Below, piece after piece: positions 1 to 9,334 of a stretch of DNA of 17,609 bases (its first letter is position 1; each line of letters begins with the position of its first letter). The DNA is from CAZDET01 sp964504335 (lineage in GTDB: Bacteria > Bacteroidota > Bacteroidia > Chitinophagales > Saprospiraceae): positions 1-17,609 of the forward strand of contig CAZDET010000086.1 in the NCBI GenBank assembly GCA_964504335.1. The letters are read 5' to 3'. The translations under genes and the position numbers were made by a program. The notes beneath the pieces are model-generated. The model worked only from the letters and a program-made list of their open reading frames with translations, was not told the origin of the DNA and did not search any database.

Positions 1-2
1 CC

Positions 3-3000
3 GTCGATGATGTCGCAACCACCAACGAAGACACGCCCGTCACCATCGACGTGCTCGCCAATGACTTCGACATCGATGGCTATGCCCTGACCGTTATTTC
101 TGCCGAGACAATTACCGAAGGTACCGTCGTTATCAACGCCGATAATACCATCACCTTTACCCCCGGTGCCAACTTCAACGGCACCACGGCCTTCGACTAC
201 ACCATCTCCGACGGAATCGGTGGAAGTGCTACGGCGACCGTCACCGTAACCGTGACGGAAACTAACCCCTCGGTGCTGATCACGGTCAACAACCTGGGTC
301 CGCTCAACACGACGATTTCCACGTTCAGCAATAATTCCTTTATTATCCAGAATACCGGAGACGTCGATATCACCGGCGTATCCATCAACACGACGACGAC
401 CTTCATGCCCGATGTCGTCTTTGACCCCGTTGGTAAGGCCGGCGATATCGGTGCGAAATGCGTGACCACCGGAACCGCCGGAAATACGGCAGCCGAGGTG
501 GGTATTACTATTGCTGCCAATGGCGAAACCGGCAACAATCCTGAAGATGAAGATTGTACCGAGCCCTTCTCCCTTCCCCACAACGGAAGAATGGATGAAG
601 AGGAAGGCTTTGACCAACTCAACCTCGAATTCAATGACGAATCCGGCGACCTGACGGGCTTCAACCCGGGTGAGTCCTACGCCTTCGGGGTAGATATGGA
701 CCCCACCTCTATCAAAGGCGACCTGACCACCGGCGACGCCGGTGCCATCGGCGGCTTTGAATTGGTAGGCGCTACGGTCACCGTAACCTTTGCCGACGGC
801 ACCACCCTTACCGGAAATCTCTTCGACCAGTTTGACGACATTCCGCAGGATGCGGGCGGCTCGCAGGTGATCCTTGCAGAAGACAGCCCGATCGCTCCGG
901 AGCCGGTTGCACTGGCCGTAACCGGCATTGGTGCCGGCCCTGCTAGCGTCAGCGAACTCGACCTGGATCAAACGGTAGAAATAACCGGCGGCCCGGCCAA
1001 CGGCACCGTAGTACTGCTGCAATACGACGCCCGACTGTTCATCGATCCGGGCAACCCAAGTGTCGGCTTCGACGTACAACCATTCGAAGCCAACGAGGCC
1101 ATTGCCCTCGAGCGCTACGTCGTCCAACTCGACATCAACGGAGCTGCTACCGTAGATGTGACCCTCCTGCAAACGCCAGGTGGTATGGATGAGCCCGACG
1201 GTGGCATCAACCACTTCATCGCTGCCGTACAGGGCAGCGGTAATGCCTTCGGACCGACCTCCAATACCGTGGTACTGGAAGTGCTTCCGGAAATTTTGCT
1301 GGATCCGGCTAGCCTCAGCCTGGAAGTGGAGGAAGGTCAGAGCGTCGATCAGACCTTCACCGTGAGCACATCGGATGGAAGTGATCTCACCGTACCGGAC
1401 GGCACATTCATTACGCTCAATGGATTTGACGATTTCACAACAACTGTCAGCTCGGATGATCCCATTACCAGCTTAACCGTTACCTTTGACGCTGCCGGGG
1501 TAACTCCGGGCGTCTACAATGGTTCCGCAGTGGTATCTCAAGAGGGATACATCCAGGGAGAGGTGCCGGTTACTGTCACCGTCACTGAATTCGTGGACAA
1601 TACCGCGCCAGTGATCAACCTGTCGGGAGATAATCCACTCGACGTGAACCTCGGCGAAACGTACGACGACCCCGGCGCAACCGCCTTTGACGAAGTCGAC
1701 GGCGACCTGACCGACAACATCGTCGTCGATGCCTCCAACGTCAATACCGATGTGGCCGGTACCTACACGGTGTTCTACACCGTCAGTGATGCGGCCAATA
1801 ATACCACCACGGTCACCCGTACGGTTAATGTCAAGGCACCGCCCAACTTCGGCTTTATCATATCGCCCTTCTTCGGAGAGGCACCGTTGACCGTCAACTT
1901 CCTCGTACAGTCACTTTTCGATCCCGACGGTGGGGATACCTTCACCATCTTCTACGACTTTGGCGATGGCAATACCCTAACGACCGACGAGACGCAGCCT
2001 TCCGCACAAAACGTGTACACCACACCCGGTATCTATACCGTATCCATCACCGTCACCGATGACGATGGGCAGTCCAGGACTCTTAACGGTTCTATCTTCG
2101 TCGATCCGGCGCCGATGGACATGGGTACCTTTACCCTGGTCAATGCAGATAACGACGAGGATATTACTCTGCTCGAAAGCGGTGCAGTCATCAATCTGGC
2201 GACTAATCCGGCCGAATTGAGCATCATCTACGAACCATTTGGCACGGCCGAAAGTGTAGTCTTCGCCCTGAGCGGACAGATCAACGCCGGTCGGACGGAA
2301 AGCGTACCACCCTATGCGCTCAATGGGGACAGTGGAGGCAACTACGCGCCCTTCCCATTCGAGCCGGGTTCGTATTCGCTCACCGCGACGGCTTTCTCCG
2401 CCAACGGCGGCAACGGAACGGAGGTCGAAACGAAGACGATTACCTTCACCGTTATTGACGACACCGGCGTGAATCAGCCGCCCGTAGCAAATGCCGGCCA
2501 GAATCAGACTGTTATCGATGATGATGAAAACGGCTTCGAGTCCGTTACGCTAAACGGAGCTGGTTCGTCCGATTCAGATGGAAGCATCGTGAGCTTCAAC
2601 TGGAGCGCACCGGGTGTCACCATTCCGAACGGAAGTAATCCGGCGGCCGACTTCCCCATCGGAACGACCACCGTTACGCTGACCGTCACGGACAACGAAG
2701 GGGCCACTAATACCGATCAGGTCACTATCACGGTCAATGCGCCCGACAATCAGGCGCCCACGGCGATTCCTTTTGCGGATCAACCGATTACCGACAGCGA
2801 TAACAACGGCTTCGAAAGCGTCGCCCTCAACGCAATCAGCTCATTCGACCCCGACGGCACCATCGTCGACTACAACTGGAGCGCACCGGGCATTAGCATC
2901 CCGGGCGGAGTGACCACCGCGGCAGACTTCCCGGTTGGTTCCACCATTGTGACGCTGACCGTCACCGATAACGACGGCGCTACGGATAGTGATCAGATCG

Positions 3001-4922
3001 TAGTTACGGTAGATGCCGGCGATACCGGCGGCGAATCCAACTTTGTACTGGTGGATGCCGCAGCAAACAGCATCCTGCGCAACTTGAACAACGGAGCGAC
3101 CGTCAACAAGGCCGTAGACGGCAGTAGCCTGTCGATCATCTACGAACCCGAGACAGCCGCGGGAAGTATCAAGTTTGAACTTACGGGTGCTTCGACGCAA
3201 ACCAAGACGGAGTCGGTTGCCCCCTACGCCCTCAACGGCGACACTCCTCCCGGAGATTACAGCCCATTCAACTTCAATCTGGGCAGCCATACGATCACGG
3301 CTACGGTGTTCAGTGGAAGCAGCGGATCGGGCAGCATCATCACTACGGAGACGATTACCTTCAACGTAATCGATCAGGTGGGTGGCAATATTCCGCCGGT
3401 GGCAGACGCCGGCCCGAATCAGACGCTGACCGTACCCCAGGGCCAGACCATCAACTTCACGCTCAACGGCAACGGCTCTACGGATTCTGATGGCCAGATC
3501 GTCAACTACCTGTGGACAGGAGGCGGCCAGCAAGTCGGCAACGCCCAGCAGGTTAACCTCACGCGGGGTGCGGGTGTCTACACTTTCACGCTCACCGTGA
3601 CCGATAACGAAGGAGCGGTCGACACCGACAACGTAACCATCACGATTAGCGAGGAAGTTCCGACCAACGAACCGCCGGTTGCCGATGCCGGTCCGAATCA
3701 AGGCTTTACCGTACAGCAGGGTCAAACGCAATCCTTTACTCTGGATGGCCTTGGTTCTACTGACAGCGATGGCATAATCTCCAGCTACGAGTGGAAAGAA
3801 GGCAATACCGTGATCAGCACGAATCCGACGGTCAACCTGACGCGTGGCCAAGGTACGTACACCTTCACGCTCACCGTGACTGACGACGACGGCGCGACGG
3901 ATACGGACGATGTAACCATCATAATCGAAGAAGAATCTGCAACCAATATTCCGCCAATCGCGGATGCCAACGGCGATCAAACCTTCGAGGTGCCGGAAGG
4001 CCAAACGCAGACCTTCATCCTCAATGGCAGCCAGTCGACTGATCCCGACGGTGTGATCGTCAACTACCTCTGGTCGGAAGGCAGCACCTTCCTCGGTAAC
4101 GGCGAGACCTTCGAATTGACGCGCGGTGCGGGTACCTACACCTTCACGCTGACCGTCGAAGATAACGATGGAGCCACCGATACGGATGAGGTAACCGTCA
4201 CCATCACCGAGCAGCCCGCTACCGGCGACCCAACCAACTTCACGCTGGTAGATGCCGACGCGGACGTTCTCATCGGACCAATGACGGAGGGCCAGGTAAT
4301 AAACGTAGGCAACTCCGCGAAGACCCTCATCTACATTCCGGAACAACCGGTAGGTAGCGTGGTCTTCGATCTAAACGGGCCGAAGCCGAAGGACAAGACG
4401 GAATCTGCCGCACCCTACGCACTGAATGGTGATAAGGGATCGGATGCCAACAGGAATTACAATGCCTGGCCGTTCCTACCGGGCACTTACACGCTGACTG
4501 TCACCCTGTACAGCCAATCGAGTGGTAACGGAAGTGTAATCGGCACAGATATGATCACCTTTACCGTAATCAATGCGGCCACCCTGCTCGACGGAACCAC
4601 AACCTTCAACACTGTAGGTACCGGTTCGAGCGGCGGATTGCTGGAACGCTCGGTAAGCGCCAACGCCTATCCGAATCCGATGGGTGATGACCTGTTGATC
4701 ATCGAATTGTCCAAGCCGCTCAACGAGCCCTTACCCTACGAGCTGTTCAACGTAGCGGGGCAGCAAGTGACTTCCGGTACCATTGATCTGACCGCCGGCC
4801 AAACGCAATTCAATCTGGACTTTGGCCAGAACGGACAGACGCTGGATGCAGGCATTTACTACCTGCGCCTACACAGCGAGAAATTGGAGCAGCAGACCAT
4901 CCAACTGGTCCGCCAACAATAA
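3..4922 (+). CDS. Giant secreted PKD/Ig-repeat adhesin-like protein with T9SS sorting tail (5' end missing)
   Basis: The frame is open from base 3, so the N-terminus lies outside the window; the GTG at 51 is an internal valine. Domains in order, by base: end of a tandem-95/cadherin-like repeat with the motif VLANDFDIDG (3-263); an unnamed module of about 340 residues also found in the last gene (267-1283); a BACON/Ig-like segment (about 1300-1596); DUF5011 Ig-like (about 1600-1842); a PKD domain with YDFGDGNT (about 1848-2117); then Ig-like 'PYALNGD' modules (near 2112-2468, 3030-3387, 4227-4575) alternating with five PKD domains (2469-2750, 2751-3033, 3388-3664, 3667-3940, 3946-4219). A T9SS type A sorting domain (4650-4919) ends the protein. 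No enzyme motif is visible. Such proteins are exported across the outer membrane by T9SS and act as adhesins or binding platforms; the ligand is unknown. A terminator-like palindrome follows, so it may be transcribed separately from the sulfatase gene. Confidence 0.9.
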   Translation, partial: VDDVATTNEDTPVTIDVLANDFDIDGYALTVISAETITEGTVVINADNTITFTPGANFNGTTAFDYTISDGIGGSATATVTVTVTETNPSVLITVNNLGPLNTTISTFSNNSFIIQNTGDVDITGVSINTTTTFMPDVVFDPVGKAGDIGAKCVTTGTAGNTAAEVGITIAANGETGNNPEDEDCTEPFSLPHNGRMDEEEGFDQLNLEFNDESGDLTGFNPGESYAFGVDMDPTSIKGDLTTGDAGAIGGFELVGATVTVTFADGTTLTGNLFDQFDDIPQDAGGSQVILAEDSPIAPEPVALAVTGIGAGPASVSELDLDQTVEITGGPANGTVVLLQYDARLFIDPGNPSVGFDVQPFEANEAIALERYVVQLDINGAATVDVTLLQTPGGMDEPDGGINHFIAAVQGSGNAFGPTSNTVVLEVLPEILLDPASLSLEVEEGQSVDQTFTVSTSDGSDLTVPDGTFITLNGFDDFTTTVSSDDPITSLTVTFDAAGVTPGVYNGSAVVSQEGYIQGEVPVTVTVTEFVDNTAPVINLSGDNPLDVNLGETYDDPGATAFDEVDGDLTDNIVVDASNVNTDVAGTYTVFYTVSDAANNTTTVTRTVNVKAPPNFGFIISPFFGEAPLTVNFLVQSLFDPDGGDTFTIFYDFGDGNTLTTDETQPSAQNVYTTPGIYTVSITVTDDDGQSRTLNGSIFVDPAPMDMGTFTLVNADNDEDITLLESGAVINLATNPAELSIIYEPFGTAESVVFALSGQINAGRTESVPPYALNGDSGGNYAPFPFEPGSYSLTATAFSANGGNGTEVETKTITFTVIDDTGVNQPPVANAGQNQTVIDDDENGFESVTLNGAGSSDSDGSIVSFNWSAPGVTIPNGSNPAADFPIGTTTVTLTVTDNEGATNTDQVTITVNAPDNQAPTAIPFADQPITDSDNNGFESVALNAISSFDPDGTIVDYNWSAPGISIPGGVTTAADFPVGSTIVTLTVTDNDGATDSDQIVVTVDAGDTGGESNFVLVDAAANSILRNLNNGATVNKAVDGSSLSIIYEPETAAGSIKFELTGASTQTKTESVAPYALNGDTPPGDYSPFNFNLGSHTITATVFSGSSGSGSIITTETITFNVIDQVGGNIPPVADAGPNQTLTVPQGQTINFTLNGNGSTDSDGQIVNYLWTGGGQQVGNAQQVNLTRGAGVYTFTLTVTDNEGAVDTDNVTITISEEVPTNEPPVADAGPNQGFTVQQGQTQSFTLDGLGSTDSDGIISSYEWKEGNTVISTNPTVNLTRGQGTYTFTLTVTDDDGATDTDDVTIIIEEESATNIPPIADANGDQTFEVPEGQTQTFILNGSQSTDPDGVIVNYLWSEGSTFLGNGETFELTRGAGTYTFTLTVEDNDGATDTDEVTVTITEQPATGDPTNFTLVDADADVLIGPMTEGQVINVGNSAKTLIYIPEQPVGSVVFDLNGPKPKDKTESAAPYALNGDKGSDANRNYNAWPFLPGTYTLTVTLYSQSSGNGSVIGTDMITFTVINAATLLDGTTTFNTVGTGSSGGLLERSVSANAYPNPMGDDLLIIELSKPLNEPLPYELFNVAGQQVTSGTIDLTAGQTQFNLDFGQNGQTLDAGIYYLRLHSEKLEQQTIQLVRQQ
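267..1283 (+). other. Unnamed ~340-residue exoprotein module, copy 1
   Basis: This domain-sized segment recurs in the last gene (about 16208-17140). Shared landmarks in order: a short 'SF-x-x-x-N' strand; PD(V/M)VFDPVG; a lone Cys about 12 residues later; a second Cys in CTEPF (CVDPF in the other copy) followed by an HNG/RNG turn; FxPGES; D(M/I)DP(T/N)SI; LVGATVTVTF; a short DxRLFI motif; the 'EANEA' helix-like stretch; and LLQT followed by PDGG(I/L)N(H/Q)FIA. In both proteins a DUF5011 domain lies downstream. I recall similar segments in other marine Bacteroidota exoproteins but know no named family. The two cysteines could form a disulfide in the periplasm or outside the cell. Function unknown. 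Confidence 0.75.
2112..4575 (+). repeat. Three 'PYALNGD' Ig-like modules interleaved with PKD domains
   Basis: Protein-level repeats of about 118 residues. Each copy begins with a strand like FTLV(N/D)AD, passes through an IIYEP/LIYIPE strand and a V(V/K)F(A/E/D)L strand, and has the hallmark TES(V/A)(P/A)PYALNGD at 2295-2330, 3207-3242 and 4398-4433. It then continues to an aromatic-proline turn, a 'GS/T-(Y/H)-(S/T)-(L/I)-T-(A/V)-T' strand and a final TFTVI strand. The order is module, PKD, PKD, module, PKD, PKD, PKD, module, then sorting tail. The DNA copies are well diverged, so the expansion is old. A related Ig-like module with PYALFGD is common in secreted bacterial PKD and malectin proteins; its role is presumed structural. 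Confidence 0.8.
4650..4919 (+). other. T9SS type A C-terminal sorting domain
   Basis: The last ~90 residues have the usual Por_Secre_tail layout: an AYPNP motif at the start, a hydrophobic LLIIEL strand, YELFNVAGQQV (the family's 'y-l-f-n-x-x-G-q-x-v' core), then DAGIYYLRLHSE and a closing strand ending in a Gln-rich tail. In Bacteroidota this domain directs a protein that has crossed the inner membrane to the type IX translocon, where it is usually removed and the protein attached to surface lipopolysaccharide or released. It is the only sorting tail in the window; the two complete genes downstream lack it. Confidence 0.93.
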
Positions 4923-4944
4923 ATTTACCGCAACGACCGAGAGT

Positions 4945-4974
4945 GGAAACCCGGCTGAATTCAGCCGGGTTTCC
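4945..4974 (+). terminator. Perfect 30-bp palindrome, probable rho-independent-type terminator
   Basis: Both 15-base halves are exact reverse complements around a central GAATTC. As RNA this gives a stem of about 13 GC-rich pairs with a 4-base AATT loop, starting 22 bases after the stop codon of the adhesin-like gene. The tail after the stem (TAACTCTTTCCC) is only weakly T-rich, so termination may be partial. It lies 44 bases before the sulfatase start. Confidence 0.7.
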
Positions 4975-5018
4975 TAACTCTTTCCCATCGACCTTTACTG
5001 CTTCAACCCATATTTACC

Positions 5019-8000
5019 ATGCGATTAAACGATCACTCCTTTTTGGGGGTATGCCTTCTGCTTCTTCTGACGGCCTCCGTGCAGGCACAGACTCCGAGTG
5101 CCCCCAATGTCATCCTCATCTTCGCCGATGACATGGGCTACGCCGATGCCAGCAGTTTTGGCGCGCCGCTTATTGAGACGCCCCACCTCGATCAGATGGC
5201 AACAGACGGTATCCGACTCACGGATTTTTACGTGCCCCATTCCATTTGCACTCCATCCCGTGCCGCTCTTCTGACCGGCCGCTACGCCTGGCGCACCGGA
5301 TCTCCCAAAGTAATTTTTCCGGGGGATAACGGGTTGAATGCGCAGGAGGTGACCATTGCCGAAGCCGTGCGCGAGGTAGGCTACACCACAGCCTGCATCG
5401 GCAAGTGGCATTTAGGGGATAATCCGGCCGATCTGCCCACTACCCAGGGCTTTGATTACTATTACGGAATCCCGTATAGTAATGACATGGACATGGGCCC
5501 CCAAATTGCTCTGGCTGATGATATTGTATTGCGGGAAGGCGTTACCCTCCAGGAACTTCAGAACGGAGATTACAACCATCCTGTTGGAGGAGATTTCCCG
5601 CCCCTGATGCGAAATAATGAAGCCATCGAGTTTCCCGCCGATCAGAGCACGCTTACCCAACGCTACACGACGGAGGCCCTGAGCTTTATCGAATCGGCAA
5701 ATACTGCCGGCCAGCCCTTCTTCCTGTATATGCCGCATACCTTTCCGCACGTGCCCTTGTTTCGGTCGCCGGATTTTGTGGGGACCTCCGCCGGAGGCAA
5801 ATACGGCGACGTGATCGAAGAACTGGACTGGAGCGTCGGGCAGGTAAAGGCCAAGTTGGCGGAGCTGGGCATTACTAATAACACCCTGATCATCTTCACC
5901 AGCGATAACGGCCCCTGGCTCTCCAAGGGCGCAGACGCCGGTAGTGCCGATCCGTTGCGCGGCGGCAAATTCGATTTATACGACGGTGGAACCCGCGTCC
6001 CCTTTTTCGCGCAGTGGCCCGGGCAAATCCCCGCCGGTACGGTTTCCGGCAACCCGGCTATGACGATCGATCTCCTACCTACCATCGCCCTCCTGGCCGG
6101 TGCAGCCGAGCATATTCCCGACGATGTGACCATCGACGGCCGCAACATCTGGAATGTGTTATCTAATTCGGGCAGTCGGAGCTGGGATCAATTTTACTTT
6201 TCGCAAAACAACAACAACAACTTTAAGGCGACTCGCAACGGCGTGTATAAAGCGCTCTTCAACAACAATATTACATCGGTAAATGAGCTCTATGATTTGT
6301 CGAATGACATCGACGAATCCGACAACCTCGTTTCCTCCAATCCAACGGTGGCCGCCGACATTTTGAAAGATGCCCAGGCCTTCAATCGCCAGAACGAAGT
6401 AGCGCTGGCCGGCGTATCGCCCTACAGCTACTACGGACAGTCGGGCGATGGAGTCACCCTCAATTTACTGGCGCTAAGCCAATCCTATCTCAAAAATCAA
6501 TTCACGGCTACTATTTCCGATGCCCCAATGGAATTGCAGGGCAGCGTCTTGTTGCAGTATGCCGATAGCGACAAGGGCTTTGCAGAAACTGAATTCATCG
6601 TGGTAACTTCGATTTCCGAAGGGACGGCCATCGTTGCCTACGATGCCAATGCCACTCAACTACCCGCCTGGCTAAGCAGCTGGACGCCCTCGGGCGAAAC
6701 CATCACCGTCAATTACGGAGGGCAACCCGCCGTACTTACCGTCTATACCAAGTCGTTCGGTGCCGGCGATCTGATCATTTTTGGCGGTAATGCCGAAGGT
6801 GGCGGAGATGGCACCGTACCCTACCTCGCTGCCCTCGACGTCCCGACAGAAGGCGTCCAACCGGTGGTACAGGAACCCTACAACGGCACCCCGCTGCCCA
6901 TCCCCGGCCAAATCGAAATCGAAGAATACGATGTGGGAGGCGCCGGAGTCGCCTATCTGGATAGCGACCCGGCTCAGGAAGGAAATGCTTCCTTCCGAAC
7001 CGATGAGGGTGTAGACCTGTCCAATGCCCAGGATGTGGGGGGCGGATTCAACCTCGCCTTCACCGCCCCTGGCGAGTGGATTGAATTTACCGTGGACGTG
7101 GCCGAAACAGGATTATACGATATTGAAGTCCGCGGAGCTTCCCCCTTCGACGGAAAAGGGTTTTCGCTCGAATTTAACGGGCAGGGCGTTACCGGCCCCA
7201 TCACGGTACCCAATACCGGCGATTACCAGACGTGGATGTCGATTATTGTGGAAGATGTACCACTTCAGGCAGGCACGCAAATTATGCGCTTTGTATCAAA
7301 CACCAATCAGTACAATCTCAATTTCCTCAACTTCACGGCTGCCGTGCAGGAGCCACTCGAAGTCGGTGATGTGCTCTACCGCATCAATGCGGGTGCAGGC
7401 ACTTTAGCGGCAACCGACGCGCCTAAGCCCGACTGGTCGGAAGATTCCGCAGGCTCCCCCAGCCAGTACGTCAATGCCGCTGCCACCGGTAACAAAACCA
7501 ACAGTGTAACGGATGCTATCGCCTACGATCCCTCCGTACCGGCCTACGTGCCGGAGGCCCTCTTCCAAACCGAGCGCTTCAGCCAAAATACGAATCCAGT
7601 CATCCCGCTGGAATGGGATCTTCCCGTAACCGAGGAGATGCAGGTAATCGTCAATTTGTATTTTGCCGAAATATTCCGAACAGATAATGATCGCTTTTTC
7701 GATGTGGAAGTGGAGGGCGAACTACAACTGAACGATTACTCCATTCACGCGGAGGTAGGTCCCGATGTGGGTGTGCTGCAGACCTTTACGGTCAATGTGA
7801 CCGATGCGAATTTGGATATTAATTTAATCCCAGTCGGTTTACTACCGAAAATCAGCGGGATCGAAATCCTCTACAACGGAGAGCCCGGGCCCATCGACCC
7901 GGACCCGGATGTTACCGCGCCCGTTATTACCATTTCAGGGGACAACCCCGCGCAAGTCATCGTCGGTACGACCTACACGGATGCCGGTGCCACCGCTTTG

Positions 8001-9152
8001 GATAACATTGACCCTACCGTGAGCGTGGAGGCTACCGGCACGGTGGATGTTAACACCATCGGCACCTACGAAATAACTTATTCGGCCACGGATCAGGCCG
8101 GCAATTCGGCCACTGCCGTTCGGACGGTCAATGTCATTGCCGATCCCAATGTATTACCAGGCGACGTGTTGTACCGGGTCAATGCCGGCGAGGTGCTCCT
8201 TACTGCCACCGACGCACCTAATCCCGATTGGGAGGGCGATACGGAGGCGAACCCCAGTCCCTATTTAAACCCCAATTTACCTTACAGCGCCAGCACTTTC
8301 ACCAATACGATTACTCGAACGATAACGGTGCCCGACTACGTTCCCACTGATCTGTTCAACTCAGAGCGTTTCTCTTCCCTGCAAGCTGACCCCACTCCTG
8401 TCCTGGAGTGGAATTTCCCCATTACCAATCCCACCAAAGTGGAGGTGCGCCTGTACTTTGCCGAAGTTTTCCGCGATGATGCCGATCGCATTTTCGACGT
8501 CGAAATAGAGGGCATACTCCAACTAGATGATTATTCCATTTTTGGAGAGGTAGGTAAAAATGTGGCCATCATGAAAATCTTTACCGTCGATGTAACGGAC
8601 GGCAATTTAGATCTCGATTTTGTACCGGTCAATTTGCTGCCGAAGGTCAGCGGCATTGAAATCGTGAAGGTGGAAGATTTGGGCACCCCGATGGTCGAGT
8701 TACAAGGAAGCATTCAATTGGAAGGCCGCAGCGATTACTCCACTACCGCTACGGTTAGCCTGTACGAAGTCGGCACCAATCAATTAGTAGCGGAGTACCC
8801 GGACGTCAGTACCGATATTACCGGAGCCTTCACTATTAGCGATCTCGCGGAAGGGACCTACGACGTATACGTCAAGGCTACCTCCCACCTCGCCACCAAG
8901 CAGACGGTAACCATGGCGGCGGGTAACAACCAAGTTGACTTCGGAGAGCAGGCAGCAGGAGATACCAATCAGGACAATGAGATATCCCTCCTGGACTTCA
9001 GCCTCCTGGCCGGCAGTTACAATCTCTCCTTGGGAGACGAAGGCTACGTCGAAGGGGCAGATTTCACCGGAGATGGAGTCGTGAATATTTTTGACTTTTC
9101 GCTCCTGGCAATTAACTACCTGGAGTCCGGAGCAACCCCTCCGACTCCCTGA
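5019..9152 (+). CDS. Secreted S1-family sulfatase with CBM6-like, two malectin domains and a C-terminal dockerin
   Basis: Predicted to hydrolyse sulfate esters, probably on a carbohydrate, outside the cytoplasm. The ATG is the first after an in-frame TGA at 4956 and starts a signal peptide with likely cleavage at VQA|Q24. The sulfatase domain (about residues 28-450) shows metal-binding D37-D38; C77-T-P-S-R81, where Cys77 would be converted to formylglycine; G-K129-W-H131; H240 and H244; S295-D296-N297-G298; and K317. Then come a module ending FGGN (about 468-592) seen in other secreted carbohydrate-active proteins, a CBM6-like domain (about 627-775), malectin (783-953), DUF5011 (964-1042), malectin (1046-1218), a CnaB-like domain (1225-1311) and a type I dockerin (1315-1372). 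At 1377 residues it is about three times a plain sulfatase. There is no T9SS tail. The substrate cannot be read from sequence; the maturase that would form formylglycine is not in the window. Confidence 0.93.
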   Translation: MRLNDHSFLGVCLLLLLTASVQAQTPSAPNVILIFADDMGYADASSFGAPLIETPHLDQMATDGIRLTDFYVPHSICTPSRAALLTGRYAWRTGSPKVIFPGDNGLNAQEVTIAEAVREVGYTTACIGKWHLGDNPADLPTTQGFDYYYGIPYSNDMDMGPQIALADDIVLREGVTLQELQNGDYNHPVGGDFPPLMRNNEAIEFPADQSTLTQRYTTEALSFIESANTAGQPFFLYMPHTFPHVPLFRSPDFVGTSAGGKYGDVIEELDWSVGQVKAKLAELGITNNTLIIFTSDNGPWLSKGADAGSADPLRGGKFDLYDGGTRVPFFAQWPGQIPAGTVSGNPAMTIDLLPTIALLAGAAEHIPDDVTIDGRNIWNVLSNSGSRSWDQFYFSQNNNNNFKATRNGVYKALFNNNITSVNELYDLSNDIDESDNLVSSNPTVAADILKDAQAFNRQNEVALAGVSPYSYYGQSGDGVTLNLLALSQSYLKNQFTATISDAPMELQGSVLLQYADSDKGFAETEFIVVTSISEGTAIVAYDANATQLPAWLSSWTPSGETITVNYGGQPAVLTVYTKSFGAGDLIIFGGNAEGGGDGTVPYLAALDVPTEGVQPVVQEPYNGTPLPIPGQIEIEEYDVGGAGVAYLDSDPAQEGNASFRTDEGVDLSNAQDVGGGFNLAFTAPGEWIEFTVDVAETGLYDIEVRGASPFDGKGFSLEFNGQGVTGPITVPNTGDYQTWMSIIVEDVPLQAGTQIMRFVSNTNQYNLNFLNFTAAVQEPLEVGDVLYRINAGAGTLAATDAPKPDWSEDSAGSPSQYVNAAATGNKTNSVTDAIAYDPSVPAYVPEALFQTERFSQNTNPVIPLEWDLPVTEEMQVIVNLYFAEIFRTDNDRFFDVEVEGELQLNDYSIHAEVGPDVGVLQTFTVNVTDANLDINLIPVGLLPKISGIEILYNGEPGPIDPDPDVTAPVITISGDNPAQVIVGTTYTDAGATALDNIDPTVSVEATGTVDVNTIGTYEITYSATDQAGNSATAVRTVNVIADPNVLPGDVLYRVNAGEVLLTATDAPNPDWEGDTEANPSPYLNPNLPYSASTFTNTITRTITVPDYVPTDLFNSERFSSLQADPTPVLEWNFPITNPTKVEVRLYFAEVFRDDADRIFDVEIEGILQLDDYSIFGEVGKNVAIMKIFTVDVTDGNLDLDFVPVNLLPKVSGIEIVKVEDLGTPMVELQGSIQLEGRSDYSTTATVSLYEVGTNQLVAEYPDVSTDITGAFTISDLAEGTYDVYVKATSHLATKQTVTMAAGNNQVDFGEQAAGDTNQDNEISLLDFSLLAGSYNLSLGDEGYVEGADFTGDGVVNIFDFSLLAINYLESGATPPTP
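8961..9137 (+). other. Type I dockerin of the sulfatase
   Basis: Two calcium-loop repeats fit the dockerin pattern D-x-N/D-x-D-G/N-x-I/V-x-x-x-D: DTNQDNEISLLD (residues 1315-1326) and DFTGDGVVNIFD (1348-1359). Each is followed by an FSLLA helix. The 21-residue spacing between loops is normal. Dockerins dock Ca-dependently onto cohesin domains. The helix residues after both loops match those in the next protein, suggesting the same partner. Confidence 0.88.
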
Positions 9153-9176
9153 GTAGCGAATTCCTGATGATATTTC

Positions 9177-9200
9177 TTATTCCAGGAACCACTGGAATAA
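9177..9200 (+). terminator. 9-bp hairpin after the sulfatase gene, possible terminator
   Basis: TTATTCCAG and CTGGAATAA form a perfect 9-bp stem around the 6-base loop GAACCA, 25 bases after the sulfatase stop. No T-run follows, so it may be a weak terminator or an mRNA 3'-end stabiliser. Confidence 0.45.
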
Positions 9201-9334
9201 ACAAATTGATTATCAGTATATTTATTAATTTAAATAAAATACTATGTTGTTGAACTGACAGACCAAAAACCACCCCTTTAAGGGTATTTTCTCTTGGTGG
9301 AGATCGTTTGGTGGATTAAATGAACACCTATTAG

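Noticed and set aside
51..53. GTG as the start of the first gene
   Set aside because: The frame is open upstream to base 3 and the tandem-95 motif runs through this codon, so it is an internal valine.
2841..4346. Long open frame on the minus strand (about 500 codons)
   Set aside because: It lies wholly opposite the PKD region of the adhesin-like gene, whose repeated GAC/ACC-rich codons leave few stops on the other strand. Its protein has no signal peptide or recognisable domain.
4943..5131. Small plus-strand frame between the first gene and the sulfatase
   Set aside because: It starts within the palindrome and overlaps the sulfatase signal-peptide coding region in another frame; the peptide has no recognisable features.
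9274..9300. CCCTTTAAGGG followed by ATTTTCTCTT as a terminator
   Set aside because: The stem is only about 4 bp with a usable loop, too weak to call.
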